Translations under genes and position numbers: made by a program
In this document: positions 10,723 through 22,068 of the stretch, one piece after another
Layout of the letters: each line of letters begins with the position of its first letter
Position numbering within the stretch: position 1 is the first letter of the stretch
The notes under the pieces: generated by a model
What the model was told of the DNA's origin: nothing
The model's database searches: none
What the model saw: only the letters and a program-made list of their open reading frames with translations
From: Chaetoceros tenuissimus
Lineage: Eukaryota; Bacillariophyta; Thalassiosirophyceae; Chaetocerotales; Chaetocerotaceae
Direction of reading: 5' to 3'
Assembly (NCBI GenBank): GCA_021927905.1
Contig: BLLK01000062.1
Coordinates: forward strand, 620,001 to 684,000
DNA: 64,000 nt

Positions 10723-11249
10723 TGGACATAGGAGTAATGCCATTCAAATTTTGACGCAAAGGGCGTGAATAAATGCAATGTGCTGTAAATGATGAAGTTG
10801 TAATAGTAAAGATTTATTTATCAATATGCATTGATTAAAATTATGTTTCTTTGGTCTCCTGCTCCCTCGTTTATAAAAGAAACTTTAAAATCTGGACTCA
10901 AGCCCCATAAACGTCTTTCCATATTCTAAGCTAGTAATTTCAAAGAGAAATTTCCAAAGCATATATTACTCCGTGAGGTACCACTCCAATCATTGTTCAA
11001 TTATGCTAACTCTAATTGATGGTGCGATATAATAATTTACATTTTTATAAGGTTAAAAGCTAATAAAGAGAACTTCCTCCTTTCGGAACTCTTCAATTCA
11101 CTTTATTAATTCAAGCGACAAAACATATACTGTTTCCTCCACATATTGATTATAATTTCAGTATTCCTCCATTTCATTGATTGAATTTTGTAAAGTACAC
11201 AAGTAGATATTATGATCTACAACTTTCCTACTATTGATTTCGCCTTCGA
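10723..11249. other. Intergenic, convergent 3' ends
   Basis: AT-rich DNA lies between the ends of the MED8-like gene (+) and the ankyrin gene (-). No gene or repeat was recognised. Confidence 0.5.
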
Positions 11250-12191
11250 CTATCGACTGAAACCACTCACGTCTTCTATCGACATTCGCTCAAAGCCCGA
11301 AGAACAATCATCTGCACAAAAAAGTCTATCACGAGCATCCTCCGCTTCTTTCTTTTGACGCAAGTAGTTATTGATTAGAATTTGTCTCACATAATTGTTG
11401 ACAATGTCTGCTCTCTCATATTTCGGGCCTGGATCAATGTAATCATTTTTGCATTTACATTCATGCAATACATCCACTGGTGTTCTTCCCGTGACATCTC
11501 TTGAGTAGTATGCACTGAATGCAACTTTACTCAATATCATGACACTGTTTGTAAAATTCTGCAAATCCTGTTGGGAAAAGGTTACTTTCCCATCAATCTG
11601 GTACTGTCCATAGTCCATGCTGGTGTTACTGTACTGACTCATACTATCAGAGTAAGTTGAGTCTCTTGAGCCTTCCATTCTCCAATTTTCTAAATCTTTT
11701 GGCTTTGGGTAACACACGTAAAACATGAGATAATGCAATGCAGTCCGTCCATTGTAGTCTTGTCGCACAGCCGCAGTTCCATCGTCGTGTGTGGCGAGAA
11801 CTTGTATCAGATCGGAGTGACAGCCACGAGTAGCACAAGCAACATGTATTGGTGCCATGCCTTGGGCATCAACTCGTAGAGATAGATCGGGTTGAATTTC
11901 GAGAAACTTTCGGATAATGTCCAAGGGGGCCTCGAAAAGGATGGATAGGTTTAGTAGCGGCATGGAAGCATTCAGGTCGCTGATGCTTGAGGAGTGAGAA
12001 GATGCAGAAATGATGGAAGACTTTTTGAATGGATCACTATCAGGTTTTTCTCCCGTTGGTCTCCTTCGTCTCTCGAGTGCTCTGGATAGGTCTGCCCATT
12101 TCTTTTGTCGTATGAGCTTCTCTAGCTTGCTCAGGTGTTGTTTCTTCCCTTTGTTATTTGCATGGTTATTCTTTCTACCAAAGAATTTCAT
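11250..12191 (-). CDS. Ankyrin-repeat protein, paralogue of the 17.9-kb gene
   Basis: This is an intronless 313-residue protein. A basic N-terminus contains KLEKLIRQKKWADL, which is shared almost word for word with the paralogue at 17939-19066 (KLEKLIREEKWSEL). Degenerate ankyrin repeats follow: PLLNLSILFEAPLDIIRKFL, GMAPIHVACATRGCHSDLI and NGRTALHYLMFYVCY. A region with SVMILSKVAFSAYYSRDVTG and TPVDVLHECKCKNDY comes next, then the tail ERADIVNNYVRQILINNYLR. The same blocks come in the same order in the paralogue. Ankyrin repeats bind proteins; the partner is unknown. The two genes face away from VPS34 on either side, as expected from an inverted duplication. Confidence 0.82.
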   Translation of the reverse strand: MKFFGRKNNHANNKGKKQHLSKLEKLIRQKKWADLSRALERRRRPTGEKPDSDPFKKSSIISASSHSSSISDLNASMPLLNLSILFEAPLDIIRKFLEIQPDLSLRVDAQGMAPIHVACATRGCHSDLIQVLATHDDGTAAVRQDYNGRTALHYLMFYVCYPKPKDLENWRMEGSRDSTYSDSMSQYSNTSMDYGQYQIDGKVTFSQQDLQNFTNSVMILSKVAFSAYYSRDVTGRTPVDVLHECKCKNDYIDPGPKYERADIVNNYVRQILINNYLRQKKEAEDARDRLFCADDCSSGFERMSIEDVSGFSR

Positions 12192-12888
12192 TTCGGACTA
12201 TTTACTTATTAGAGATGAAAACTGGTTGAAGAATATTCTAGTGTATGAAGTTAGAAGTAGGCAGATGATTGATGAAGAAATAACTACAGCTATCTCATCT
12301 AGCTGGATGTTGTTGAGTTCTTGCGTTTAATAGCTTCAACACGCAACATTTACCCGAGAACCTCTTTAAAGATCTAGAAAGCGTGTTCGTTCAGACATGT
12401 TGACAGTTCCACAGTCCATTCAGTTGAGAGAATTTTGGACAACTAACGGGTACCACCATTCGATGCTTCTGTAATACGTCAAGTTACTTTTTGTAAACAA
12501 TGGCCTGAAACACGGCTGAAACAAGCCGAAACACGGCTAAAATGTCCATCGTCTCGTAATAAACGATTCTTCAAAAGAGCTTCTCACTGGAAGTAGCTAA
12601 ATAAAATGTCTAAGCAGATGGTAGAATGTCGTATTGAAGTGCCATCCAGGACGATAACATCATATGAAAACAGAAAGGAGGAATGTGGCAGCCCAGACCC
12701 TCAATCCCAAAAGGGAACAAATGAAGCTACTTTGTAAAGTTTTCTTCAATCTGCAAGATGCAAAAAGCAAGTAATACACAATTCTGTTAATGATTTTACT
12801 TTACTACTCATACAACTATCTCAAATTCTACAACCAATATATGATACACCATTAGGTATATACTGCTTCTAGAATTCAGTATTTTACA
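12192..12888. other. Divergent intergenic region before VPS34
   Basis: This holds the 5' flanks of the ankyrin gene (-) and VPS34 (+). A short direct repeat (gaaacacggct, twice near 12510-12540) was seen. There is no gene or RNA. Confidence 0.5.
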
Positions 12889-15800
12889 ATGGACCTAAGA
12901 GATAATGATTCAGTAACTGGCAGCATTCGAAGCAACAGATCAACATCCACGACACCTCTTCATTCTTCTTCTTCTTCTTACAAGGATCCATACATTAATC
13001 TAAGTTGTCTCCCACATACAAATATATCACCGGATCATTTTGTTGTGATTGCAGTACATTCATTATTCTGTTCACCAGAAAACGACTTGTCAGATGTATT
13101 ACAAGATCAAAATATATCCAGAATTCTTGAGAATCAAGGCCATCAACATTCCATCATGAAACGAGGAGCAAGATTCCGTGTCCAGGCTGTTATTAGTGGT
13201 ATTGGTGTGCCATTTCATACCACTCCTATTTCAACTACAGCATCTTCAACACTTGAGAAAATTGATTATAGCCATTGTGATCAATATGGACCGCTCATGA
13301 CGGCTACATATTCTTGTTCATGGAGTCAAGGTGGGAATATTCTTGTACTGCCTGTTAGATATTGTGATATCAAAAGAGATTCATGTTTGCATTTGAAACT
13401 CATTGCAAATCGTGATAAAATTGTAAGTGAAACACATTTTTCCATGTGGGATGACAAGGGAAGAGTCAAGATGGGCCTTCAGCGTGTAGCCTTTGATTTA
13501 CTGGATAATTCTCAAGAAAATGTACAAGAGAACAAGTTGGATGAGAAATGGGAGGCTAGTTGCATTTTAGATCGGCTGCATAAGATGAAAAAGGAGAGAA
13601 GTAATCGTGAAGCAGAATTAGATCAACATCCTAAGGAGCAAAGCCTGAATTCAAGAAATAATCATCACAATGTCATTCCAAAGGTGAAGAAAAAGGGAAA
13701 AGTGAAGTCACGATATGAACATCGAGAAATTGAATCTGTTCCATGGTTGGATCAGTTGATGGAAAATAGATGTGCTGAAATACTGGAAGAAGATATCCGT
13801 AATGATGAGAATGGGAATGAATTGGATGTCTTTGCCGAAAACTTGATAGACAATCATGTTCACCTCGTCATTGAACTTCCAGAATGCGATATTCCCATTG
13901 TATACCATGAAAATCTGTACGCGAATGCAAATGTAGGACCAATTCATGGTGCTTCCGGATCTGTAACCTCATTAGATCTTGCACGTCACTATCATGAACA
14001 GCAATCAAGCAAAAACAGGACTTATAGAGGCAAAGTGCTCATGCCTGAACCTATTCAAGTGCCAATCCTGCAGCAAAGTTCAGTAAATAATCGAAGAAAT
14101 ACTCATGATGCAACCAAAGACATTGTGAACGCACATTATAATCTTGTCCAATTCCTTGATCTAGAAAATGTTGATGATAATCCAGTCGAAGATAAGTATC
14201 GAACTTTACAACATGAACTTATACGTGGACTTGTAGATCCTGGATTAAAACCAGACTCTCAAGAGCGAAGTCAATTAAATGCAATCATCAATGGAACAAG
14301 TCAACATTTAACAAGTGAAGAAAAAGACCTGTTTTGGAAGTTTAGGTTTAGTCTTGTTGATAATCGTAAAGCTTTGACAAAATTTCTCATGGCTGTGGAG
14401 TGGAGTGTTGAGAGTGAAGTTGTTCAAGCGGCTGAATTGTTGGAACAGTGGCGTAAGAGGTCTCCAATCGAAGTTTCAGATGCATTGAAGCTTCTTGGCA
14501 AGAATGTAGCCTTTCAAACTGGACTTGTTCGTGCTTATGCCATTGATACACTTTCAGCGGCACCTGACGCAGAGCTGGAATTGTATCTACTGCAGTTAGT
14601 TCAAGCATTGAAATATGAATACCAGGAAGAAGAACACATCGGGGATGGGAGCAACAATGAGCAAAAGAAAAGAGTAACAACTTCAGGAACATCATCTCTA
14701 GGCAAATTCTTAATTGAACGTGCTGCTGGAAATATCGACCTTGCAAACAATATATACTGGTATTTAAGAGTGGAAACAGAAGATGAACGTCATGGAAAAC
14801 TCTATGTCAATGTCTTCAACGCACTCAAAGAAAGGTTATCGAAAGTAGATTTCGATTCTTCAGGACAGGGAAAGAAAAGAACTATGTGGGATATTCTATC
14901 TGCACAGGACGAATTTATTTGCAACATATTGGAGTGCCAGAAAGTTAGTTTCAACATCAAAGGAAATAAAGATGCCAAAGAAGAATACCTTCGGGATGCA
15001 CTGAAATCACCATCATGTAGATCAATTCGAAAAGGCTGGGATGTTCCACTTCCATCTAATCCTAGTATATGGATCACTGGTGTGAAAGCTGAAAGTGCTC
15101 GCATGGTAAGTTTTTGCAAGTTTCTAGTCTGCATTTTGTAGACCAAATCATGTGCCTCTCAGTCGTCTGTTTCTAGTTCAAATCAGCCATGTATCCATCG
15201 CTACTTGAGTTTCATTTGAACAATAGAGAGAAGAAAGAGTCCACTCCAGCAACCTACAAGGTGATTGTCAAGACTGGTGATGATTTGAGACAGGATCAAT
15301 TGGTTATCATGCTCATCAAGCTTTTTGACCGCATTCTCAAGCGAGGTGCATTGGATCTATGCCTACGTCCATATCCTATTCTAGCAATGTCTGCCGTTGA
15401 ACAAACTGGCCTTGTCGAGTTTGTAGAAGGCTCTATCCCCGTGTCGCATATTTTAAAAAATCATAATAATTCTATTCTTGCATTCTTCAAGAGTGTTGCT
15501 CCACAGCAAGGTGCTCTATATGATGTTAATCCAAGTGTGCTGGAGACATATGTTCGCAGTTGCGCTGGATATTGTGTGATTACATACTTGATAGGGGTTG
15601 GTGATAGACATTTGGTAAGTTTTCAATATTGTTGATTCTCTCTCATAGATCGTAGTCAGCTTACATTTTTCTTTTTTGATGAAAGGAAAACATTATGATT
15701 CAACCTAGCGGTCACTTCTTTCACATCGACTTTGGTTTTATCTTTGGCAGAGACCCAAAACCACTTCCACCTAAATTTCGACTCACTTCTGAAGTAAGTT

Positions 15801-16197
15801 TAGTATTAAGCTCTCAATTTGCTGCGATTTTATCACATGATTTCTAAATTTCTCGACTGCAAAATTATAGATGATTGAAGGTATGGGAGGATTCAAAAGT
15901 GAGGGATACAAACAATTTTGTTCGCTTGCTTGTCAAAGCTTTAATCTACTTCGAAAGCAAGCGGGACTTGTTTTAAATCTTCTACATCTCATGAGTGATG
16001 CTGGAATACAGGATCTTTCAAATCACCCTACCCTGGACGCAGAGGGTGTAATTGCACAGGTAGAGGAAAGGTTTCGACTTGATTTCTCAGATGAACAAGC
16101 AGAGACATACTTTATAGGTTTGATAAATGAATGCCATAGTGCTTTTATGCCGAAAGTGATGGATAAATTTCACGATTTAGCGGTTGCAATGCGATAA
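12889..16197 (+). CDS. VPS34: Class III phosphatidylinositol 3-kinase
   Basis: Four exons (12889-15105, 15177-15614, 15686-15793, 15871-16197) encode 1029 residues. All three introns are 71-77 nt, GT-AG and in phase 0. VPS34 makes PI3P on endosomes and autophagosomes. The N-terminal half has a C2-like region (HLVIELPECDIPIVYHE), then the helical PIK domain (LTKFLMAVEWS...QAAELLEQW) and the kinase domain. Key sites are GDDLRQDQ (about 773-780), the catalytic loop GDRHLEN (about 881-887, split by intron 2) and HIDFGFIFGRDPKPLPP with DFG at about 900-902. RSCAGYCVITYLIGVGDRH and the EMIEGMGG block are diagnostic of VPS34, rather than PI4K or class I PI3K. The length exceeds the roughly 890 residues of the human enzyme because of linkers around the C2 domain. 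Confidence 0.95.
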
Positions 16198-16371
16198 AAT
16201 TCTTACTTTTGCATATTATCAAAATGCATATTATTGTATATAGACAAATACGATAAATATTGTTTTATTACTGTGAATACTGCATATTTTTTCTTCGTCA
16301 AGAGTCTCTCCGTTTGAAATCAATGTTCTATTTACTGCACGTCATCGTACATTCGACAAAAGCAAGTTTAC

Positions 16372-17385
16372 CTAGGATGGGTTTCGAGATCAATGTACAA
16401 ACTTCGCAAAAAAGTCTAAGACTTTTGACATCCGTTCAGAAGAGGGGCTTAAGTAATCCAAAAAAAAAGAAAGTACACTTTTTATCCCTGATATATAAGA
16501 AGGTATTCGTTTGCCATATCTTTTATACATACACACAAACGGATGGATAAAAATGATTTTTCAATGCAGTTTTCATGTTCTACTAAATAATTGATGTAAC
16601 ATGAAAATTAAAAAGACGGTACATATTTCTACTATATTAAACTATTTCATTACAAGAACGACAGGTAGATTGTTGTTTTCTCCCGGTGTAGACTGCATAT
16701 TGCTACCCACACCTCACTTCAAGTTTCCTTAATAGATGTATAAAATGGAACCTTAAAAACCGGCAAAATCATCAATATTCCATTAGATTAAGTATCAAAG
16801 TAGAAGATTGTTGAGGATTTCGCATTTTTGAAATGTTTATGGTGTTGATTAAAGCATTTTCTTTCAAGTTTTTGTGTCATGTTGGTGGATTTCTGATCGA
16901 CTTGTTCTATTGAATGATTGCTTCAAAACCTGCAGAATCTGCAAGTTTTTATTGGATGAAGTTAAAGTATAGGAATTTACACGAATTTGTGTATCAAAAT
17001 GCGTTTATATAGGAAATAATTAGATTTTTGTTGAAGATGTTGTCTATTCTTCATGTCGTGTCGATGAAATTTCGACCGACTTGTTCTAATGTATGAAACC
17101 GTCAAAACCTGCGAAACCCTCAACATTCTATTAGAGAAAGTATCAAAGTAGAAGAATGTTGAGGGTTTCGCAGGTTTTGAAAGGTATATGGTGTTATTTG
17201 AAGCTGCTGAATTAGATGCAATTGTTGATTTATTTGTATGTAGTTTGTATGGAGCGTCGGTTGTGTTTTTCCACTTTTTGCCAAACAAGACTCAATCAGG
17301 CTAGTAGGTTTTCTTGCAAAAGGGCTTAAGTAAATTAATTACCAGTCCGATAGGGATTGTACATTGATCTCGAAACCCATCCTAG
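16372..17385. mobile_element. About 1-kb element with 29-bp terminal inverted repeats
   Basis: The 29 bp at 16372-16400 (begins ctaggatgggtttcgagatc) are exactly the reverse complement of 17357-17385. Between them are two diverged copies of a hairpin unit (about 16750-16840 and 17100-17180) with a shared central sequence near agtatcaaagtagaa. The words ggcttaagtaa (near 16446 and 17324) recur close to both ends. There is no transposase frame. A non-autonomous DNA transposon (MITE-like) is the simplest reading. A target-site duplication was not evident. The rest of the gap (16198-16371 and 17386-17938) holds nothing recognisable. Confidence 0.55.
17103..17179. repeat. Perfect 27-bp hairpin with 23-nt loop
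   Basis: 17103-17129 (begins caaaacctgcgaaaccctca) is the exact reverse complement of 17153-17179. The loop is 17130-17152. An RNA copy of either strand would fold into a long uninterrupted stem. A weaker, mismatched version with nearly the same loop lies at about 16750-16840. It sits inside the larger inverted-repeat element. Confidence 0.9.
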
Positions 17386-17938
17386 CAACTTACAAGAGGC
17401 CTGCGAAGCTTCTCTTCACGCTACCGTGCCACCTACGTAACCTGCTACGTAAGTGTTCTAGGATCAAAAACAAGAAACTTTGTAATATTTACAACATACA
17501 TACATACTAATACTCTTACGAGGTTCATCGCCATTGAAACCATCTAAAGTCACAAATACAATTGAATTGTATACAGTCCAGCGGAGAACTGAGAACTCTT
17601 TCATTAGGGACCCATTCACCCATAATCTATTCCATTACCATCTACTACTGTATTTCATCTAAGAGATTACTCAATTAACACTGCAACAATTGCCGAAGTA
17701 GTATAAATACAGAGAAACTGACACATTCCGCTTCAAACGACAACGATCATCAAATAGGGAAAAAAGAGCCTATGAGTCATTTGTTCCCTCAATAAAAATT
17801 TAGATCTATCCAACCCCTACAACTTTCCAGACATTCCTTTTCCTTTATTCCTTCATTCCCTAACAAAGAATAGAATAATCCTATCCTATATCAGCATCTT
17901 GTCCCAGTCTCTTTCTAGCTCTCTTCAATTCAATACCC

Positions 17939-19066
17939 ATGTATTCCAAAATGATAAAAATCTTAAAGGGTAAGAGGAAAGGAGAGCAAGAACATAGGAA
18001 AAAGAAAGTAGCAAAGTTAGAAAAGCTGATACGAGAAGAGAAGTGGTCGGAGTTATTTGCAAAACTAAAAAGAAAGAGCAAAAAGAACTCCTTTTTCAAA
18101 GAGCAAAAGAAATTGAAAACAATAGATACGTCCATGGAAAATGCCAATGCAAAAGATGTTTCATCAGGTTCTAGCAGCAGCAGTAGTGATTACGATGATG
18201 GCTCAATAACTCCTCTCCTGAATTTGGCTATATTATACAAGGCTCCGATAGAAATCATTCAATTATTTCTAGATATACAACCAGACCTTTGCTTGCGTGT
18301 CGACAAACGAGGAATGGCACCCATTCATGTAGCTTGTGCTATTTCCGGTACTGAATGTGACCTTATTGAGCTCTTGACAAATCACCCTGAAGGCATTCAT
18401 GCGACTTCATTCAAAGATAAAGATGGTAGAACCCCTATGCATCATCTCATGTTTCATGTTTGTTATAAAATACCTCATGATATAGATACCTGGAAGGAAG
18501 AAGGTTGTAAAAGTGACTTCGTCGCAGAAAATGAAATGAGTGTATACAGCAATACCAGTATGGAAATTAAACACTATTTGCCAGGAGGCAAAATGAAAGA
18601 ATTGCCCATGTCTTATACACAACAAGAATTACAAGATGTTTCAAATTCTGTACTGATTATTATGCGAGCTTCGTTCTCTTCATTCTTTGTGGAAGACAAT
18701 CTAGGATTCTTACCAGTAGACATTTTACATGAATGCAAAGCGAGGTGCAACCCAGAAGAATTAGATCGACCACCTCCAAAATGGGAAAGAACAAACATTG
18801 TGAATAGATTGGTCCGAAAAATTATGGTTGATTACTACAAGCAGCAAAAAGCCATTGCGGAAAATAGACCATATTATGTAGGAAGAAAGAAGGATTCCAA
18901 CACATTGCCTACAGAACAATCCAATCTAACAAATAGCAGCTCTGCTGCTAATAATGACGGAGCAGAATTGGAAGGAATGGATATGAAGTCAATTGGTGAC
19001 TTGGAAGGTTTTGATAATATATCACTGAGTGATAATATGGACATATCGGGGCATAACGGTAGTTGA
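17939..19066 (+). CDS. Ankyrin-repeat protein, paralogue of the 11.2-kb gene
   Basis: This is an intronless 375-residue protein. A strongly basic N-terminus (KGKRKGEQEHRKKKVAKLEK) is followed by a Ser run and ankyrin blocks TPLLNLAILYKAPIEIIQLF, RGMAPIHVACAISGTECDLI and DGRTPMHHLMFHVCY. Then come SVLIIMRASFSSFFVEDN, LPVDILHECKARC and ERTNIVNRLVRKIMVDYYKQ. Each block has its counterpart in the same order in the protein at 11250-12191. The C-terminal about 70 residues are acidic, Ser/Asn-rich and unique to this copy. A role as a protein-binding adaptor follows from the family only. The start codon at 17939 gives the basic N-terminus shared with the paralogue. Confidence 0.82.
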   Translation: MYSKMIKILKGKRKGEQEHRKKKVAKLEKLIREEKWSELFAKLKRKSKKNSFFKEQKKLKTIDTSMENANAKDVSSGSSSSSSDYDDGSITPLLNLAILYKAPIEIIQLFLDIQPDLCLRVDKRGMAPIHVACAISGTECDLIELLTNHPEGIHATSFKDKDGRTPMHHLMFHVCYKIPHDIDTWKEEGCKSDFVAENEMSVYSNTSMEIKHYLPGGKMKELPMSYTQQELQDVSNSVLIIMRASFSSFFVEDNLGFLPVDILHECKARCNPEELDRPPPKWERTNIVNRLVRKIMVDYYKQQKAIAENRPYYVGRKKDSNTLPTEQSNLTNSSSAANNDGAELEGMDMKSIGDLEGFDNISLSDNMDISGHNGS

Positions 19067-19282
19067 ATTTACATAAGACAAATATTCTCCAAAGTTTCAT
19101 TCTGATTTCCTTCTTAGATATTTTCTCAAAAGTCTATGTTTGAAATTAGCCTATGGCCTTGGCAGGAATCATTCACTCGACTTTTATAAAACAGACAAAT
19201 CAAAATAATTCTTGTTGAGTTTATCGCTTTACTGTTACTTCAAATCCTATTTTTAAACATCCTTTCGAAAAATGCCGCAATT

Positions 19283-20809
19283 TCAATCACCGCCCTCGTC
19301 ATCTTGCTGTCCTAACATTTTAAATAACGATGCTTGGATTTCTCTTTGTCTTTCAGCAGTCATACCTAATTCTTTTGGAGCACCTTGACTTTCTCTAGAT
19401 GCTGTTCTTTCCGCTGACGCCGATGGTCTCACAATTCCGGGATATGTCCATGGTGGAGCCATCAAGTTCATTCCAGGATGAGTATTCAAAGCCCAACTAT
19501 TTGGGATCTGCAGGCATGTCTGTAGGAAGATACTGACACTGTCAAACATAAACTTTGGTCTAGGAGAATTGTGATCACCTTCGACTACAATCATATTCTT
19601 ATCACCAGCATATTTCGCATGGATATCTTGAGAGTGTTTCTTATTGATAAAGTCATCATGCTCTCCTGCAACAAATAATGCAGGGATAAAGCATTTATCA
19701 GCATGTGTGATTGGTGAAATATGTTTGATGTCAACTCCAGCTTGCTTCTTGACTGAGCTGCGAATCATTCTCAAGGCAAGACTAACCACAAAACCTGGCA
19801 CGGTGATACCTTGTTCTCTTCCCTTCTCCACCATTTCCTCGCACAATCTAGACAAATCACTAAAAGACGAGTCAAGAATCATACAAGCAATACTAGGATC
19901 ACGGTATCCATGCATTAAAGCGGTAGCTGCACCCATACTTCTTCCCCAAAGAGCAATTGTCGAAACAACATTTGTAGCTCTCAAATGAGCAATGACACAC
20001 ATTAGATCTTCTCTCTCATAGAATCCAAGTGAAACATATTCTCCATCAGATTTACCCGAACCTGCAAAATCAAAAGAAAATACCGCAATTCCGAGTGATA
20101 GAAGGTATGATAATTGTGGCAAAACTTCTACTCTTGCGGAGGAATTTCCATGCATGTAAATGACTACAGGAATACGGTCGGATGCACGTTCAACCGGTTC
20201 CCAGTGTGAGCATTGAAGATTAAGTCCTCTCTTTGTTTTGAGGCAAAAGTCTGTACGTGTGAATCGTTTTCCGCAGAATAAGAAAGCAGGAGGTCCAAGT
20301 GACTCTTCCTAAAAATCCCATTTGCAATATTGAAAGGAATCAGTGAGTATATCATACAAAAGGGAACAACAACAAAATAACGATATTATCCACACTAAAA
20401 GCAATACATGACACTGTATATTACCCACCTTGTATTCAGCTCTAGGAGGACGGATGATAGCATTGACCAATTCCTGATACCCCATTTTCGCCATTTGAAT
20501 ATATCCCATCTTTTTCGGGTCATTTTCCTGTTGCTGCTTCCTTCTAGCCGCCTGAGCTTTCTTTTCCTTTTTTCTAGCCTTCTTTTCAGCTCTTTGTGCC
20601 TTACGTGAGTTACTACTACCAGTGGAAGAACCTCCATTCGTAGTGGATGTAGATGAATCATCCAAGTCGGAAGAAGAGGATTCGTTGTCGAGTGCAGCAA
20701 GTGTATGACGCGGCTGACAATTTGGTGCTGTTGTTCCTGCATTAATTGCTTTATCGACATGAGGATTGTCAAGGGACATGCCTTCTACATTTGGTAAATG
20801 ATTTGACAT
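19283..20809 (-). CDS. Alpha/beta hydrolase (serine esterase/lipase-like)
   Basis: Two exons (20809-20429 and 20308-19283, minus strand) encode 468 residues. The 120-nt intron runs from GTGGGT to TTTTAG, phase 0. The first about 125 residues are low-complexity: Ser-rich, then Lys/Arg/Ala-rich (RKAQRAEKKARKKEKKAQAA). The hydrolase fold follows with the oxyanion strand HGNSSA (about 180), nucleophile elbow GRSMGA (Ser about 251), acid EHDDF (Asp about 345) and VEGDHN (His about 373), so the triad is complete. The layout resembles FAM108/ABHD17-like or Bem46-like esterases. The substrate is unknown. No signal peptide was seen. Confidence 0.88.
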
Positions 20810-21042
20810 GACTATTTTGTGAGATATGTTGTGTTATTTTTGGGTTTCTTTCGAGATATGAAGTGACTGGTGCGAATGACCTGGTTGGAAGAATGAATAG
20901 CTGATAGCTGAAGCTTAGAGTTGTATTATATGTAGATATTGCAAGGTGTTGCTGTCGAGAGATAACACCGTCGAGGAATAAGCTCTCCTACAAGAGAAAA
21001 TGCTCTGAGAATTTTGGCGTGTACGGTATTTTCCGTATCTCA

Positions 21043-21704
21043 GGCCAGTCCTTACAGTGGACGCTCCACGTTCCACGCTTCAACATGCCCTACAACCAGT
21101 GTCAGTAAATAGGACATTTTCGTACAAAAATCCATTTGCATAGTGCCAAGCTAGTACCAATTTTTTACAGCTAAAATAATTGAAGCGTCGAAAGTTTTTT
21201 GAACGGCCCGACTAGTGGTCGGGCCGTCGAAAAAAGGTCGTCCCCGGCCCGACCTTCTCTATTATTGTACTACAAACAAACAAAAAACAATAAAGTATGT
21301 AATGTACTAATACATCATCAGTACTTATTTCTCAGGTCCAATTAAAAACCCGGCAGTTTTTCTTTTATAATATAGAATATGATTCCGAAGAGAATTTTCA
21401 ATTTTGGAAGTTTTAAATATTACTTTTGACCACGCAAGAAGTAATCATGTTAGGGGAAGACTAAGAAGAGTGTAGCCGAGAACACTTTGAGATAGGTACG
21501 GTAGATACTCTCATTATTTTATGAAGAAGGATGATTTGGCGGGCATCTCTTCTCTTTCAACGATTTGATGATTTAAAAGACTAAATTAGTGTGTTTTAGC
21601 TGAACGGGAAGAGTTGAACTGAAAGTACTAGCGAACGCTCCGCGTCCCACCATTCGATTTTCACTGGAGCGTGGGACGTGGAGCGTTGACTGCAAGGACC
21701 GGCC
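21043..21704. mobile_element. 0.66-kb TIR element, non-autonomous
   Basis: 37 bp at 21043-21079 (begins ggccagtccttacagtggac) pair as an inverted repeat with 21668-21704, with about five mismatches. The right end also folds on itself (21634-21650 with 21671-21687, one mismatch). Inside are a GC-rich hairpin at 21203-21227 and AT-rich filler with no coding frame. This fits a small non-autonomous DNA transposon in the 5' flanks of two divergent genes. A target-site duplication was not clear. The flanking gap (20810-21042 and 21705-22068) shows no other gene. Confidence 0.6.
21203..21227. repeat. GC-rich hairpin, 10-bp arms
   Basis: acggcccgac (21203-21212) and gtcgggccgt (21218-21227) are exact inverted repeats around five bases. 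A third copy of the core, cggcccgacc, follows at about 21246. The GC content stands out sharply from the surrounding DNA. It lies inside the TIR element. Confidence 0.85.
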
Positions 21705-22068
21705 TCAATTGTGTTGATGAAGTGCTTTTGCCTCTCATCATCATCTTGTGTGAGTATGAGCAAGAAGGTATGTCAATTCAGTCGTATCTATAGATTTAGT
21801 CGTTTTGACTTCAACGTCATTGTAGATACCTGCACCTCCTGTTTACTATCCCTTCCTATCTCTTTCATGATCATATCTTTGAAGAACAATGACGAACAAC
21901 AACGAGATGTTTTTCTGTTCCTCTTCTTTCTTCTTTCCTCTTCGCAACATGGAACATGATGATTATGGTCCTCTATCTTTGCAATTGTATGAAGAATCAC
22001 AAAGAACAACACTAGCCAAACTTTGAACAAACTGAAACCAGATCAAAGTCGACTGCAATAGAACGAGA

